Origin: Oscillatoriales cyanobacterium M59_W2019_021
GTDB lineage: Bacteria > Cyanobacteriota > Cyanobacteriia > Cyanobacteriales > Geitlerinemataceae
Reading direction: 5' to 3'
Assembly (NCBI GenBank): GCA_015295945.1
Contig: DVED01000141.1
Location: 1-47,864, forward strand
DNA length: 47,864 bases
The notes below the pieces were generated by a model. That model was not told the DNA's origin. It saw only the letters and a list, made by a program, of their open reading frames with translations, and ran no database searches. Of this stretch, positions 1 through 8,253 are shown in pieces (position 1 is the stretch's first letter; each line of letters begins with the position of its first letter). The position numbers were made by a program, and so were the translations under genes.

Positions 1-1316
1 GTCCATTTCAGATAGTTGAGATACTCCCGCTTCAGTTCCCCATCGCTCAAACCCGGCAACCGTTCCCGCAACGCCTCCGCCGCGTAATATTCCTGAATCA
101 GTTGGTGCCGAAACTCGATTTCGTTCCCGGTTTTAATTTGCAGTAGGTGGTATTTCAGCAAATCGTCTAGGCAATCGCGAGCGGTTTTCGGCGGAGATGG
201 CTCTTTCTGGAACAACTTCTCCAGTTCCCGTTCCGCCTCGCTGCGTTCAATCACTACTCGGAAATCGACGGGTTTTTCCCCGCGCATCATCACCTCTGCC
301 AAATGCTTCAGGGCTTTACACCACAGCCGCCTGTCGGATAAGGGTCTCACATCCCCTTTTAATGCCGCGACTGCGTGTTTCCGAACGCTACTCACTTCGT
401 ATGAGCGCGTAAACGCCTGAAAAATTCCGCCCAAATTGCTCGGTAACTGAGCATTCGGAAATAGCTGAACCACCTCGCACAACATCCACAGCAGCAACGG
501 CGTTTTCCCGAACTCCCGCACCCGTCCCTGCAACTGCCGCCACATCGCCTCCCCACATTCCGGCAAATACGCCCGCACGAATGCCTGCATCTGTGCTTCC
601 GTCAGGGGTTGCATTTCCAGCTTCTTCTCGATGCCGACATCGCCCCCGAGGCTCAAATCCCGCGTCGTGAAGATTGCCGGAACCCGTGGATACTGGCGGC
701 GAAATGCCTCTAATTGCGATCGAGCTTCCTCCGTTGGCAACTCGTTCACCCCATCCATCAACACCAACACCCGCTTGGCATTCAACAGGTTTTCCAGTTC
801 CGCCTCGCTCAAATTCAGTCTGTGTCGGCGAAAGAAGTCCAGCATCAACGCAGTGATGGAGGTTTGCCAATAGCGCAACTCCACCAACACCGGAATCGCC
901 TTTACCTCCCCTCTCCCAAAATTGGGAGAGGGGTTGGGGGTGAGGGTCGCTTCCTCCAACAGCAACCGCACCAACGCCGTGGATTTCCCCGAACCCGGAC
1001 GCCCGACAAGCAACAATTGCCGGGTTTTCTCGTCAAAAGCGTACTTCCGCAACCCCTCCAACACTGGCAATCGTTCGATTTTTTCTTTCGATTCTTCTGA
1101 GTTTTCGGGGTTTGGCGTTTCGCGTTCGTCTCGCGTCACCGTCTGCACCCTCAACCCAAAATCGAAGGGCGATGCAGGTGTTTCGAGTGCCTGTTTTTCC
1201 GGCACTTTCCGGCGTTCCCGTCCCTCGGCATCCGTGACGGTGTAAACTTCCCACCATCTCGCGTACTCCTGGTGGATGGCGTGCAAATAGGGGCGAACGT
1301 CGGGAATTTCAGACAT
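1..1316 (-). CDS. NACHT-type STAND NTPase, 3' end missing at window edge
   Basis: This reading frame is open from an ATG at 1316 to the left edge (438 codons, no stop), so the C-terminus is missing. A P-loop GRPGSGKST lies at residues 105-113. A Walker B-like strand VLVLMDGVNEL follows at about 183-193, and a sensor-like FTTRD lies at about 216-220. The downstream FRHQLIQEYYAAEAL motif is typical of the helical region that ends the NACHT module in cyanobacterial STAND proteins. STAND NTPases are signalling or defence switches, usually with C-terminal repeats that sense a ligand; those would lie outside the window. The N-terminal 100 residues carry no effector domain I recognise. Residues about 123-137 are encoded by a dispersed repeat inserted between Walker A and Walker B. 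Family assignment is firm; biological role is unknown. Confidence 0.85.
   Translation of the reverse strand, partial: MSEIPDVRPYLHAIHQEYARWWEVYTVTDAEGRERRKVPEKQALETPASPFDFGLRVQTVTRDERETPNPENSEESKEKIERLPVLEGLRKYAFDEKTRQLLLVGRPGSGKSTALVRLLLEEATLTPNPSPNFGRGEVKAIPVLVELRYWQTSITALMLDFFRRHRLNLSEAELENLLNAKRVLVLMDGVNELPTEEARSQLEAFRRQYPRVPAIFTTRDLSLGGDVGIEKKLEMQPLTEAQMQAFVRAYLPECGEAMWRQLQGRVREFGKTPLLLWMLCEVVQLFPNAQLPSNLGGIFQAFTRSYEVSSVRKHAVAALKGDVRPLSDRRLWCKALKHLAEVMMRGEKPVDFRVVIERSEAERELEKLFQKEPSPPKTARDCLDDLLKYHLLQIKTGNEIEFRHQLIQEYYAAEALRERLPGLSDGELKREYLNYLKW
906..950. repeat. Dispersed palindromic repeat inside the NACHT gene
   Basis: The core CTCTCCCAAAATTGGGAGAG is a near-perfect palindrome followed by GGGTTGGGGGTGAGGGT. 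It is read in frame on the minus strand as TLTPNPSPNFGRGEV. The Pro/Asn/Gly-rich peptide looks unlike the surrounding NACHT sequence. The same kind of short repeat is, from my knowledge, common between genes in filamentous cyanobacteria; finding it inside an open frame is unusual. Confidence 0.7.
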
Positions 1317-1560
1317 CTGCGGGGGGAGTTGGGCGGTGGGATTCTGGATTCTGGGTTCTGGGCGGTTGAAACCGCGACGACAGGGGCGAAACCCGCACCA
1401 AGCGGGTTGGGGGAACCGACAGGAAATTCCTTTCTAATGTACCGAAAATTGTTGGAGAATTCAGGGGCGATACAGAGCGAAGAGTCGCTACGCGATCGAG
1501 AGTTCGATCGTTTTCAGTTAGAATCTAACCATCCGATCTCAGTTGCGCGATCGTCTGAAA
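1317..1560. other. Divergent intergenic region with two small hairpins
   Basis: This gap separates the minus-strand NACHT gene from the plus-strand toxin-antitoxin pair and should contain both promoters. Two short palindromes stand out: GCGGTTGAAACCGC at 1363-1376, and AACCCGC/GCGGGTT at 1390-1408 with a five-base loop. They resemble dispersed cyanobacterial repeats more than terminators, since no T-run follows. I see no gene here. Confidence 0.5.
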
Positions 1561-1929
1561 ATGACTACCAAAGATCTGATTATTCAAACCCTCGATCGAC
1601 TGCCAGAAAATCTCTGGCGGGAAGTTCTCGACTTTATTCTCTTCTTACTGCAAAAACAAAGCAAACTGGAAGTCCTGGAAAGCTCGGAAAATCTGGAGCC
1701 GATCAAGAAACCCCAATTCATTTACGATCGCGATCGCCTTGTGGGTGCGTTGGTCAATGCCGAAACGTTTCAACAGTATTTAGCATGGCAGCAGCAACAA
1801 AACGAACCTGCTGACAATTTATCCGATCGACTTGCCGAACTCCAGCAGGCGTGCAAAGAAGAAAACTATACCCTCGAAGTTTCACCGAGAGTCGATCGAC
1901 CTAACGCTTTTCTAGAAATCCTGGAATGA
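1561..1929 (+). CDS. Antitoxin-like protein of a VapBC-type pair
   Basis: A 122-residue protein beginning MTTKDLIIQTLDRLPENLW. The N-terminal 40 residues (amphipathic helix, then EVLDFILFLLQKQ) resemble the short DUF2281-like antitoxins often found before cyanobacterial PIN toxins. The rest is polar and rich in Gln and Glu. The frame could also start at a TTG at 1543, but the ATG at 1561 fits the family better. The stop overlaps the toxin start in an ATGA arrangement, which implies translational coupling. It should bind and neutralise the PIN toxin and repress its own operon. The role is inferred mainly from the neighbour. Confidence 0.65.
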   Translation: MTTKDLIIQTLDRLPENLWREVLDFILFLLQKQSKLEVLESSENLEPIKKPQFIYDRDRLVGALVNAETFQQYLAWQQQQNEPADNLSDRLAELQQACKEENYTLEVSPRVDRPNAFLEILE

Positions 1930-2324
1930 CTTTCCTCCTCGATACCAATATCATCAGCGAACTCTTCCGTCCCGAACCTAATGTTGATGTATTAGCTTGG
2001 CGTTCGGGTATTTCAAGAATTTTCATTAGTGTCATCACACTCGATGAAATTAGCTACGGTTTGACAGCCAAACCCAATGCGCGAGTCCGATCGTTATTTG
2101 ATCGATTAGTCAATACAAGTTGCGAAGTTTTATCCGTTACTGCTGAAATCGCACAATTAGCGGGTGAATTGCGCGGACAACTCAGGCTACAAGGAAAACC
2201 TCGAACCCAAGCCGATATGCTGATTGCAGCCACTGCACGAGTTCATCAACTGACGCTAGTGACTCGAAATATGCGAGATTTTGAGGACTGCCATATTCAA
2301 CTGTTTAATCCATTTCAATCTTAA
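1926..2324 (+). CDS. PIN-domain ribonuclease toxin, VapC family
   Basis: A 132-residue PIN domain of normal VapC/FitB length. The acidic metal-binding residues are all visible: Asp6 in LLDTNIISEL, Glu41 in TLDEISYG, Asp97 in TQADMLIAATA and Asp118 in RNMRDFED. The family cleaves RNA, commonly tRNA or rRNA, in a Mg-dependent way and is held inactive by its antitoxin. It starts inside the stop of the preceding gene (ATGA overlap), so the two form one operon. With all catalytic acids present it is probably active. The RNA target cannot be read from sequence. Confidence 0.9.
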   Translation: MTFLLDTNIISELFRPEPNVDVLAWRSGISRIFISVITLDEISYGLTAKPNARVRSLFDRLVNTSCEVLSVTAEIAQLAGELRGQLRLQGKPRTQADMLIAATARVHQLTLVTRNMRDFEDCHIQLFNPFQS

Positions 2325-2354
2325 GCAACCTGAAGCCTAGCTACCCTACTCGAA

Positions 2355-2385
2355 CGGTGCGTTTCGTTCCGGTGGCACACCCTAC
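2355..2385. repeat. Copy 1 of the GCGTTTCGTTCC intergenic repeat
   Basis: Reads GGTGCGTTTCGTTCC, then a short spacer and GGCACACCCTAC. The same element, in either orientation, is at 4047-4077, 13241-13271, 15391-15418, 39551-39579 and 46872-46900. It lies between the convergent vapC-like gene and glpK. Confidence 0.75.
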
Positions 2386-2387
2386 TA

Positions 2388-2487
2388 GGCTGGCAAGCTT
2401 AAAAATAGGGGTAAAGCGATCGTTCAACCGTATACCAGATAAGTATTTTGGCTTACCTGATGCCCACAATTTTAAGCTTGCCAAGCC
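2388..2487. repeat. Inverted-repeat element of about 100 bp
   Basis: The left arm (2388-2406) begins GGCTGGCAAGCTTAAAA. The right arm (2469-2487) is its complement with one inserted base and ends TTAAGCTTGCCAAGCC. About 60 bp lie between the arms. With AT-rich inner edges it looks like a small MITE or a long hairpin at the junction of two convergent genes. No coding potential is apparent. Confidence 0.6.
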
Positions 2488-2509
2488 ACTACAGTTTACC
2501 AATGACCCA

Positions 2510-4012
2510 TTACCCTTCCACCCAATTTTTCGCCCGTTCTACTGCTTTTTTCCACATCGCGAAATTCTCCTGTGCTGCCGTTGCTCCCTCCTCCGGTTCA
2601 AAGATCCGATCGATCTCGCGACTGGCAACTAATCGATCGTAATCGTCCCAAAATCCCACCGCCAACCCCGCGCCGAATGCCGCCCCCTGTGCCGTCGCAT
2701 CCAGAATTGCCGGACGTTCCACCGGAATCCCCAAAACATCGGCTTGGAATTGCATCAAAAAGTCATTGCGAGACGCACCGCCATCCACTTTTAAGTAAGA
2801 AATAGGTAAGTCACAATCTTGGTTTGCCGCATCCACCACTTCTTTGACTTGATAGGCGATCGACTCTAGCACCGATCGCACCATGTGTTCCCGCTTCACG
2901 CCTCCGGTAATGCCCTGAAACGACCCCCGCGCGTTCATATCCCAATGGGGCGCGCCCAACCCACTCAACGCCGGAACGAAGTAAACGCCGTTGGTATCGG
3001 CAACTTGTCGCGCCATGGGTTCCGTTTGAGCCGCTGACTCAATCAAGCCGATGCCGTCGCGCAACCACTGAATGCAAGCACCGGAGGTAAACATTGCCCC
3101 TTCCAGGGCGTAGTTCGCGCCGTCAGGTTTCGTCCACGCCACGGTAGACAGGAGTTGGTGGTTTGATCGCGTCAGTTGCGATCCCGTTTGCGAAATCAGG
3201 AAACACCCCGTTCCGTAAGTACATTTGAGCATTCCAGGACGATCGCACCCGTGAGCGAATAGTGCCGCTTGTTGATCGCCAAAAATCGCCGCGATCGGAA
3301 TTTCTGCCCCGAATAACGCCGGATCGGTTTTGCCAAAAACCCCCAAACTGTGCTGAATTTGCGGCAGCATCCCCGCCGGAATGCCGAACAGTTCCAACAG
3401 ATCCCGATCCCAATCCCCCGTTTCCAAATTCATCAACATCGTCCGGCTGGCATTGCTGCGATCGGTGGCGTGAACCTTGCCCCCCGTCAGATTCCACAGC
3501 GCCCAACAGTCGATCGTCCCCGCCAAGACATTCTCTAAATTGGTTTCCGGTTTCTCCCGTTTCACCCAATCCAACAACCAAGCTAACTTCGTTGCCGAAA
3601 AGTAAGCATCTAAAACCAAGCCTGTCTTTTCTCGAATGAGTTCGGCTTTGCTTTGTTGCGTAAGCTGGCGGCACAGGGGGGCAGTGCGCCGATCTTGCCA
3701 GACGATCGCCTTATGCAACGGTTCCCCCGTGGTTTTATCCCACAACAAACAAGTTTCTCGCTGCACCGTCAACCCGATCGCCGCTACCGACGACGGCGAA
3801 ATCTTCGTCTCGGCAAAAACGCGATCGATACAGGAACGGGTATCCCGCCAAATCTCAATCGCATCGTGTTCCAGCCATCCCGGATGCGGGTAATGTTGCG
3901 TCAACTCCGCATAAGCTTGCCCCGCCACCCGTCCCGCCGCATCGAACAGAATTGCGCGGTTACCCGTCGTTCCGAGATCCAGAGAGAGAATGTATTGGGG
4001 TTGGGCGATCAT
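2510..4012 (-). CDS. glpK: Glycerol kinase
   Basis: A 500-residue FGGY-family kinase, close to the usual length of about 495. The N-terminal phosphate-binding motif DLGTTGNRAILFD is at about residues 11-23. The C-terminal half has the FGGY signature region around LKVDGGASRNDFLMQFQADV. The enzyme phosphorylates glycerol to glycerol-3-phosphate with ATP in the cytosol. It is divergent from the glucosylglycerol hydrolase gene, so glycerol released by that hydrolase can be recaptured as the substrate of GgpS or GlpD. The ATG start at 4012 fits the family start, directly before the first beta strand. Confidence 0.95.
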   Translation of the reverse strand: MIAQPQYILSLDLGTTGNRAILFDAAGRVAGQAYAELTQHYPHPGWLEHDAIEIWRDTRSCIDRVFAETKISPSSVAAIGLTVQRETCLLWDKTTGEPLHKAIVWQDRRTAPLCRQLTQQSKAELIREKTGLVLDAYFSATKLAWLLDWVKREKPETNLENVLAGTIDCWALWNLTGGKVHATDRSNASRTMLMNLETGDWDRDLLELFGIPAGMLPQIQHSLGVFGKTDPALFGAEIPIAAIFGDQQAALFAHGCDRPGMLKCTYGTGCFLISQTGSQLTRSNHQLLSTVAWTKPDGANYALEGAMFTSGACIQWLRDGIGLIESAAQTEPMARQVADTNGVYFVPALSGLGAPHWDMNARGSFQGITGGVKREHMVRSVLESIAYQVKEVVDAANQDCDLPISYLKVDGGASRNDFLMQFQADVLGIPVERPAILDATAQGAAFGAGLAVGFWDDYDRLVASREIDRIFEPEEGATAAQENFAMWKKAVERAKNWVEG

Positions 4013-4046
4013 GATATCACGAGTTCGACGGTTAGCAATTCCATTC

Positions 4047-4077
4047 GTAGGGTGTGTTGAGGAACGAAACGCACCCG
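4047..4077. repeat. Copy 2 of the GCGTTTCGTTCC intergenic repeat
   Basis: Reads GTAGGGTGTGTTGAGGAACG followed by AAACGCACC, the inverse orientation of copy 1. It lies just upstream of glpK and nearly matches the copy at 46872-46900. Confidence 0.75.
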
Positions 4078-4350
4078 GTGAATGAATCTATAACCACCTT
4101 TACCAGAGAGGGGGAATGTATCCAACCCTACTTTGCGTTTCTTCAAACCAGTCCTAGAAAATTTTCGATCTCTGTATTCCACAAGTCTCGGGGGTTAGAG
4201 CCATCGAGAGGGCGATCGAGGGTTGGCTAAAATGCCGATGCGAATATAAACTTTTATAAACGCGAGCGCGATCGAATCGATCTGAATTTTGCTAAGTTGC
4301 CCCGATCGATCGAACGTCGGTCAAAGTCGATCGACCCTTGCGCGGGGGGT

Positions 4351-4374
4351 CTGGGGGCGGCGCCACGCCCCCAG
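4351..4374. repeat. GC-rich hairpin
   Basis: CTGGGGGC and GCCCCCAG form a perfect 8-bp stem around an eight-base loop. There is no T-run on either side, so it is not a typical intrinsic terminator. It resembles short GC-rich dispersed hairpins of cyanobacterial genomes. Confidence 0.55.
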
Positions 4375-4386
4375 CGACGGTGTAGG

Positions 4387-4449
4387 GGAGAAGCAGTTGG
4401 GCGGTAAATGCCAGGTGAAACCCAAGATCTGCATTCCAAATGCTTCACC
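4387..4449 (-). repeat. Long palindromic repeat, copy A
   Basis: The right arm CCAAATGCTTCACC pairs with GGAGAAGCAGTTGG at 12 of 14 positions. Read on the minus strand, the whole unit aligns base for base with the palindrome at 14355-14417, including the internal CTTGGGT. The hydrolase frame begins inside this repeat, at 4440, which argues that the real start lies further on. Confidence 0.7.
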
Positions 4450-4523
4450 CTCTCCTCTCGAGGAAGCCAACGAGATCGATCGACATTCGCTGCCAACGCC
4501 AACCATTATGGGGAAACCAAATC

Positions 4524-7052
4524 TTGCGAGTCGAAACCAAACCTAACTTAGAAGTACAACCGATCCTCGAGTTACCGCACCCCCGAGTGATCGAAGACGC
4601 CACCCAGGAACTCATCGATTGGGTCGTCGCCGTCGAACATTCCGATGCCAGTATTTTTGAAAAAGCCCAGAAAATCGCCACCCGACTGGGAGCGCACTAC
4701 CGCGCCGACGGACTGACCGAAATCGGCTTCTGGGTTCCAGAACTGATCGGTCAGGTGATGCGCAAACACGAGATCTATTTTGAAGTTCTCACCCCCCTCG
4801 ACGCCATCAATCCCCGTGCTGCTCGACAAACCGTCCGCTTCCAACGAGATCGCCTCAACCTCGTCCAACACGGACAATACTTGTGGGGGGTCGTTTCCGA
4901 TATGCAACCGGGAAAACGCGATCGCCTCGGTTCTTTCTACTGGATTCGCTACATCGACCAACAAGGCACGCTGCAAGCCATTCGCGATGTCGTTGCCTAC
5001 TCCCTTCCCTACGGCGTCTTCGCCCCTGCCGAACTCTACGACATGGAGAAGTTGCAACAAAACCGCGCCGATCTCGACTACTTCACCCGCACCAGCGCCA
5101 TCGACCTGCCCCCCATCTTCAATGCCCGATCCGTACCCATCGACACCTTACCCATTCCCCGAGTCGATGCCCCCCGCAATATCCTGCAACTCCACGTCGG
5201 CACCGCCACAGCGGAAGGAACCCTGGAAGGACTCACCCGCCTCTACCAGCGCATTTCCGACAAACTCGCCGCAGGCGTTCCCCTGACTCCTGCCGAAACC
5301 AACTACATCGGCTACGATGCCGTGCAACTGCTGCCTGTCGAACCGACGATCGAGTTTCGCACCGAATACGGTTTTGAAAGCGAATTTTTCGTCTGTACCT
5401 CGGAAACCGGAGATATCCTCACCATCGATTTAATCAAACCCAATACCCAAGATTGGGGGTACGACGTGCCGATTGTGGGGTCTAGCACCACCAATCCCGC
5501 CTTGCTGGGCAGTTTGCGACCCGACGAGGCGATCGACTTTATCGCCACTCTCCACAACTTCTCCACCGGACCGATTCAAGTCATTTACGACATCGTGTAC
5601 GGTCACGCCGACAACCAATCGGAACTGTTGCTGAATCGGGAATACCTCAAAGGTCCGAATATGTACGGACAGGACTTGAACCACCAATTGCCCAACGTTC
5701 GGGCGATTTTCCTGGAAATGCAGCGGCGGAAAATTAATACTGGCGCCGATGGCATTCGCGTCGATGGCGGTCAGGATTTCCGGTTTTTTAACCCCCTGTC
5801 CGGTTTAGTGGAATATGACGATGCCTACCTTCTGGCCATGAGCGATGTGGTGCAGGAAATCGGCGGACACAAGCGATTGATGTTTACCATTTTCGAGGAC
5901 GGTCGTCCTTGGCCGGCTGAAGGTTGGGAAGAGACTTCGACCTACGCCGATTTGATCCAACTGCGCCCAGAATCTTACCAATGGGGACCGCTGATTTTCG
6001 CCCACAATACGCCGACGTTGAAAGGTTTTTGGGAGAAGAAATGGCGGCGTGTCTGCGAAGTCATCCAACGGGGAAGTAACTGGATTACCGGATGCGGCAA
6101 CCACGATACCGTCCGACGCGGCAACCAAGTCGATCCCAACGAACCGATTAATTGGAATTTGGGCAAAACCCTGCCGGAAGTGCTGCATAACGCTTACGAT
6201 AATCCGGCGGTGACGCTGTGGGTGTACGGGTTTTCTCCGGGTTTGCCCATGGATTTTATTAATGCAACGGCGCGCGCTCCATGGATGTTTTTTCGCAATA
6301 CCGACGAACGCTATGGGGTAAAGGTGGTGTCGGAGGAAATTGGGTTTCTCGATTGGCAAGTGACGCCAGAACTTTACCAAAATCCCGAATTGTTTCCCCG
6401 ATTGAAATCGTTGGGGTTTGAAACTCTCGACCAACTCAAAGAGTTTGGTAAAGCATTGCAGCACGCCATGCTGGAGATGGATTACGATCTTTCAGAAGTG
6501 GCGGCAGCTTGTCAGTCTTGTTTGGGGGAAGATACGACCGCTTGCAACGTCGAGACTTTGAAGCTCTTGAACCGTCCGGGAATGGTGACATTCTTGAAAG
6601 CGTTAGATATTCCTAAGTTGAAGGAGTTTGCGTTGAAGTTTATGGAAGATTGTTATGGGGTTTGTAATGTTTCTCATTACGAAGGAGATGTCGATCGCCA
6701 TCAAGCTGAGTTTAATTTAAACCTGCGGCGTTTCCGCCACGATCGCCCCTGGTTGGGACAAAATCTCATCGGCACCGATCGGTTTGATAAAGTTTCCCAG
6801 GGCGATCGCACGATTTTCTACGGCGTTCGCACCAATCCCAAAGATGGCTCGGAAGGCATTGCCATGGTGGCTCATATGGGCGGCGATCCGATGACCGTCA
6901 AGTTGGGCGAATGGTTGGGATTGAATCTGAAACAATGGCAAATTGCTGTTGCTTCTCCCGGACTCGAGGACAATGGCAATCTCGAGGATTTGAGCCAATT
7001 TGAGTTGCGCGATTCTCAAGGACTGCTCGTTACCTTTTCGCCAAAAACTTGA
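4524..7052 (+). CDS. gghA: Glucosylglycerol hydrolase, GH13-like (GghA/Slr1670 family)
   Basis: An 842-residue protein matching the cyanobacterial GghA type, which splits glucosylglycerol into glucose and glycerol in the cytosol when salt stress ends. The GH13 catalytic regions are visible: GIRVDGG with the nucleophile Asp414, FTIFEDGRPW with the acid/base Glu458, and GCGNHDT with Asp528. The frame is open from an ATG at 4440, but that ATG sits in a repeat. The TTG at 4524, with GGGGAA shortly before it, is a better start. A later start is possible because clear family similarity begins near HPRVIEDATQEL. It lies between glpK and the phosphatase/ggpS genes, which supports the substrate assignment. 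Confidence 0.87.
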   Translation: MRVETKPNLEVQPILELPHPRVIEDATQELIDWVVAVEHSDASIFEKAQKIATRLGAHYRADGLTEIGFWVPELIGQVMRKHEIYFEVLTPLDAINPRAARQTVRFQRDRLNLVQHGQYLWGVVSDMQPGKRDRLGSFYWIRYIDQQGTLQAIRDVVAYSLPYGVFAPAELYDMEKLQQNRADLDYFTRTSAIDLPPIFNARSVPIDTLPIPRVDAPRNILQLHVGTATAEGTLEGLTRLYQRISDKLAAGVPLTPAETNYIGYDAVQLLPVEPTIEFRTEYGFESEFFVCTSETGDILTIDLIKPNTQDWGYDVPIVGSSTTNPALLGSLRPDEAIDFIATLHNFSTGPIQVIYDIVYGHADNQSELLLNREYLKGPNMYGQDLNHQLPNVRAIFLEMQRRKINTGADGIRVDGGQDFRFFNPLSGLVEYDDAYLLAMSDVVQEIGGHKRLMFTIFEDGRPWPAEGWEETSTYADLIQLRPESYQWGPLIFAHNTPTLKGFWEKKWRRVCEVIQRGSNWITGCGNHDTVRRGNQVDPNEPINWNLGKTLPEVLHNAYDNPAVTLWVYGFSPGLPMDFINATARAPWMFFRNTDERYGVKVVSEEIGFLDWQVTPELYQNPELFPRLKSLGFETLDQLKEFGKALQHAMLEMDYDLSEVAAACQSCLGEDTTACNVETLKLLNRPGMVTFLKALDIPKLKEFALKFMEDCYGVCNVSHYEGDVDRHQAEFNLNLRRFRHDRPWLGQNLIGTDRFDKVSQGDRTIFYGVRTNPKDGSEGIAMVAHMGGDPMTVKLGEWLGLNLKQWQIAVASPGLEDNGNLEDLSQFELRDSQGLLVTFSPKT

Positions 7053-7088
7053 TATTTTAGTCGCGATAGTGTTACTATACTTCTAGGT

Positions 7089-7123
7089 AAAGTCGGCAAA
7101 ATAAAATTTGCACGCCGATTTTT
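7089..7123 (+). terminator. Probable intrinsic terminator after gghA
   Basis: AAAGTCGGC at 7089-7097 pairs with GCCGATTTT at 7114-7122 (nine pairs, one G-U) around a 16-base loop, followed by T residues. It lies 37 bp past the gghA stop. The loop is long, so strength is uncertain. Confidence 0.5.
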
Positions 7124-7343
7124 GAGGTTGAAGAAGGTTAAAATAATTTTGCAGGTTGATCGCCGATCTTCAAATTGTTATCTCTCTTAACCGGCAAGGA
7201 TTAGGGAGAGGTTCCGAAAATTCGATTTTTGCGTTAACCCGTCGTTAACCTCCCGCAAAAGTCTAGCGCTTTAACTGGCGTTAGTGGAGATCGAGATTGA
7301 TCGCCAAAACCGAGAGAGTGCTGGTATTGTTTTCTAAAATCCG

Positions 7344-8075
7344 ATGAGTTTAAATCCTGCCTTTGTTTTGGCAACCGATCTCGACGGTACATTTTTGGGC
7401 GGTTCCGAGCGACAAAGGACTGAATTTTACGAATATATCGAACGCAATCGCGATCGCCTGTTGTTGGTGTTCGTCACCGGACGTCATCTCGATCGGATTG
7501 ATCGACTCTATGAAGAAGAACCGGGAGTTCCGCGCCCGGATTATATCATCGGCGATGTGGGAACGACGATCATTTGCGGCAAAACGCACGAGCCTATTTC
7601 TCAAGTGCAAGATTGGGTGAGTTCTTTGTGGAATAACGCCAACGATCGCATCAAAGAAATGCTCGCCGACGAACCCGGAATCGAACTGCAACCCGTCAAT
7701 CCCGCTCGACGGGTTTCTTACTACTACCAACCCGAGAAATTGCAATCGAGTACCGTCCAAAAAATCGTCGATGCCGGATTTGATTGCATCCTTTCCGCCG
7801 ACAAATTTCTCGATGTCATGCCTAAAGGCGTCTCCAAAGGTCCGACTTTGCTGAGATTTATCGAGGCTTTAAATCTCGACGCCGAAAACGTCATCCCCGC
7901 CGGAGATACCCTCAACGACTATTCCCTGTTTCAAACCGGACTGAAAAGCATTGCTGTGGGCAATTCCGAACCCAAACTCGTAGACAAAATCAAAACCATG
8001 CCCAACGTTTACCACAGTTCGCAACCCGGAGCCGCCGGAATTTGGGAAGGCTTGAAATATTACGGAAAACATTGA
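7344..8075 (+). CDS. HAD-IIB phosphatase, candidate glucosylglycerol-phosphate phosphatase
   Basis: A 243-residue cytosolic HAD hydrolase of the sucrose-phosphate-phosphatase-like IIB type. Motif I is DLDGT (nucleophile Asp12, acid/base Asp14). Motif II is FVTGR, motif III includes Lys165 in GVSKG, and motif IV is GDTLND at 187-192. A C2-type cap lies between motifs II and III. The known cyanobacterial glucosylglycerol-phosphate phosphatase (GgpP/StpA) is much longer, about 420 residues, and is not in this window. The position directly before ggpS and after gghA suggests this enzyme does that step. No sucrose-phosphate synthase gene is nearby. Sucrose-6-phosphate phosphatase remains the main alternative. 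Confidence 0.8.
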   Translation: MSLNPAFVLATDLDGTFLGGSERQRTEFYEYIERNRDRLLLVFVTGRHLDRIDRLYEEEPGVPRPDYIIGDVGTTIICGKTHEPISQVQDWVSSLWNNANDRIKEMLADEPGIELQPVNPARRVSYYYQPEKLQSSTVQKIVDAGFDCILSADKFLDVMPKGVSKGPTLLRFIEALNLDAENVIPAGDTLNDYSLFQTGLKSIAVGNSEPKLVDKIKTMPNVYHSSQPGAAGIWEGLKYYGKH

Positions 8076-8163
8076 AAATACTCGAGCGAAAGGCAGAAGG
8101 AGTTGCCATCACGTTATTTAGAGAGTTTAACCAGGAGACTTGCTTTGCTAGCCTGACAAAGCG

Positions 8164-8193
8164 ACGATCTCAGCGCGGTCTCAGATCGTTTTT
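8164..8193 (+). terminator. Probable intrinsic terminator between phosphatase gene and ggpS
   Basis: ACGATCT at 8164-8170 pairs perfectly with AGATCGT at 8183-8189 around a 12-base loop, followed by a run of five T. It would end the phosphatase transcript 60 bp before ggpS, so ggpS probably has its own promoter in 8194-8253 or depends on read-through. Confidence 0.6.
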
Positions 8194-8253
8194 CGATCGC
8201 TATCTCAGTCTACTTATCGAATCGACTTTTATCCACTTACACCCAGCAGAACT

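Larger units (their letters stand above)
4013..4523. promoter_or_regulatory. Divergent glpK/gghA intergenic region, repeat-rich
   Basis: This gap of about 510 bp must hold the promoters for glpK (minus) and the hydrolase (plus). It contains three repeat elements, listed separately, and several GATCGATCG-type tracts between 4200 and 4340. I could not identify convincing -35/-10 pairs. Open frames here run through repeats and are not believable genes. Confidence 0.5.

Noticed and set aside
388-870. Minus-strand open frame of 160 codons within the NACHT gene
   Set aside because: Alternative frame of the real coding sequence, which runs continuously from 1316 to the window edge and has all NACHT motifs.
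4440-4523. N-terminal extension of the gghA frame (MLHPLLSRKPTRS and on)
   Set aside because: The ATG lies inside a dispersed palindromic repeat and the encoded residues do not resemble the family; a later start is preferred.
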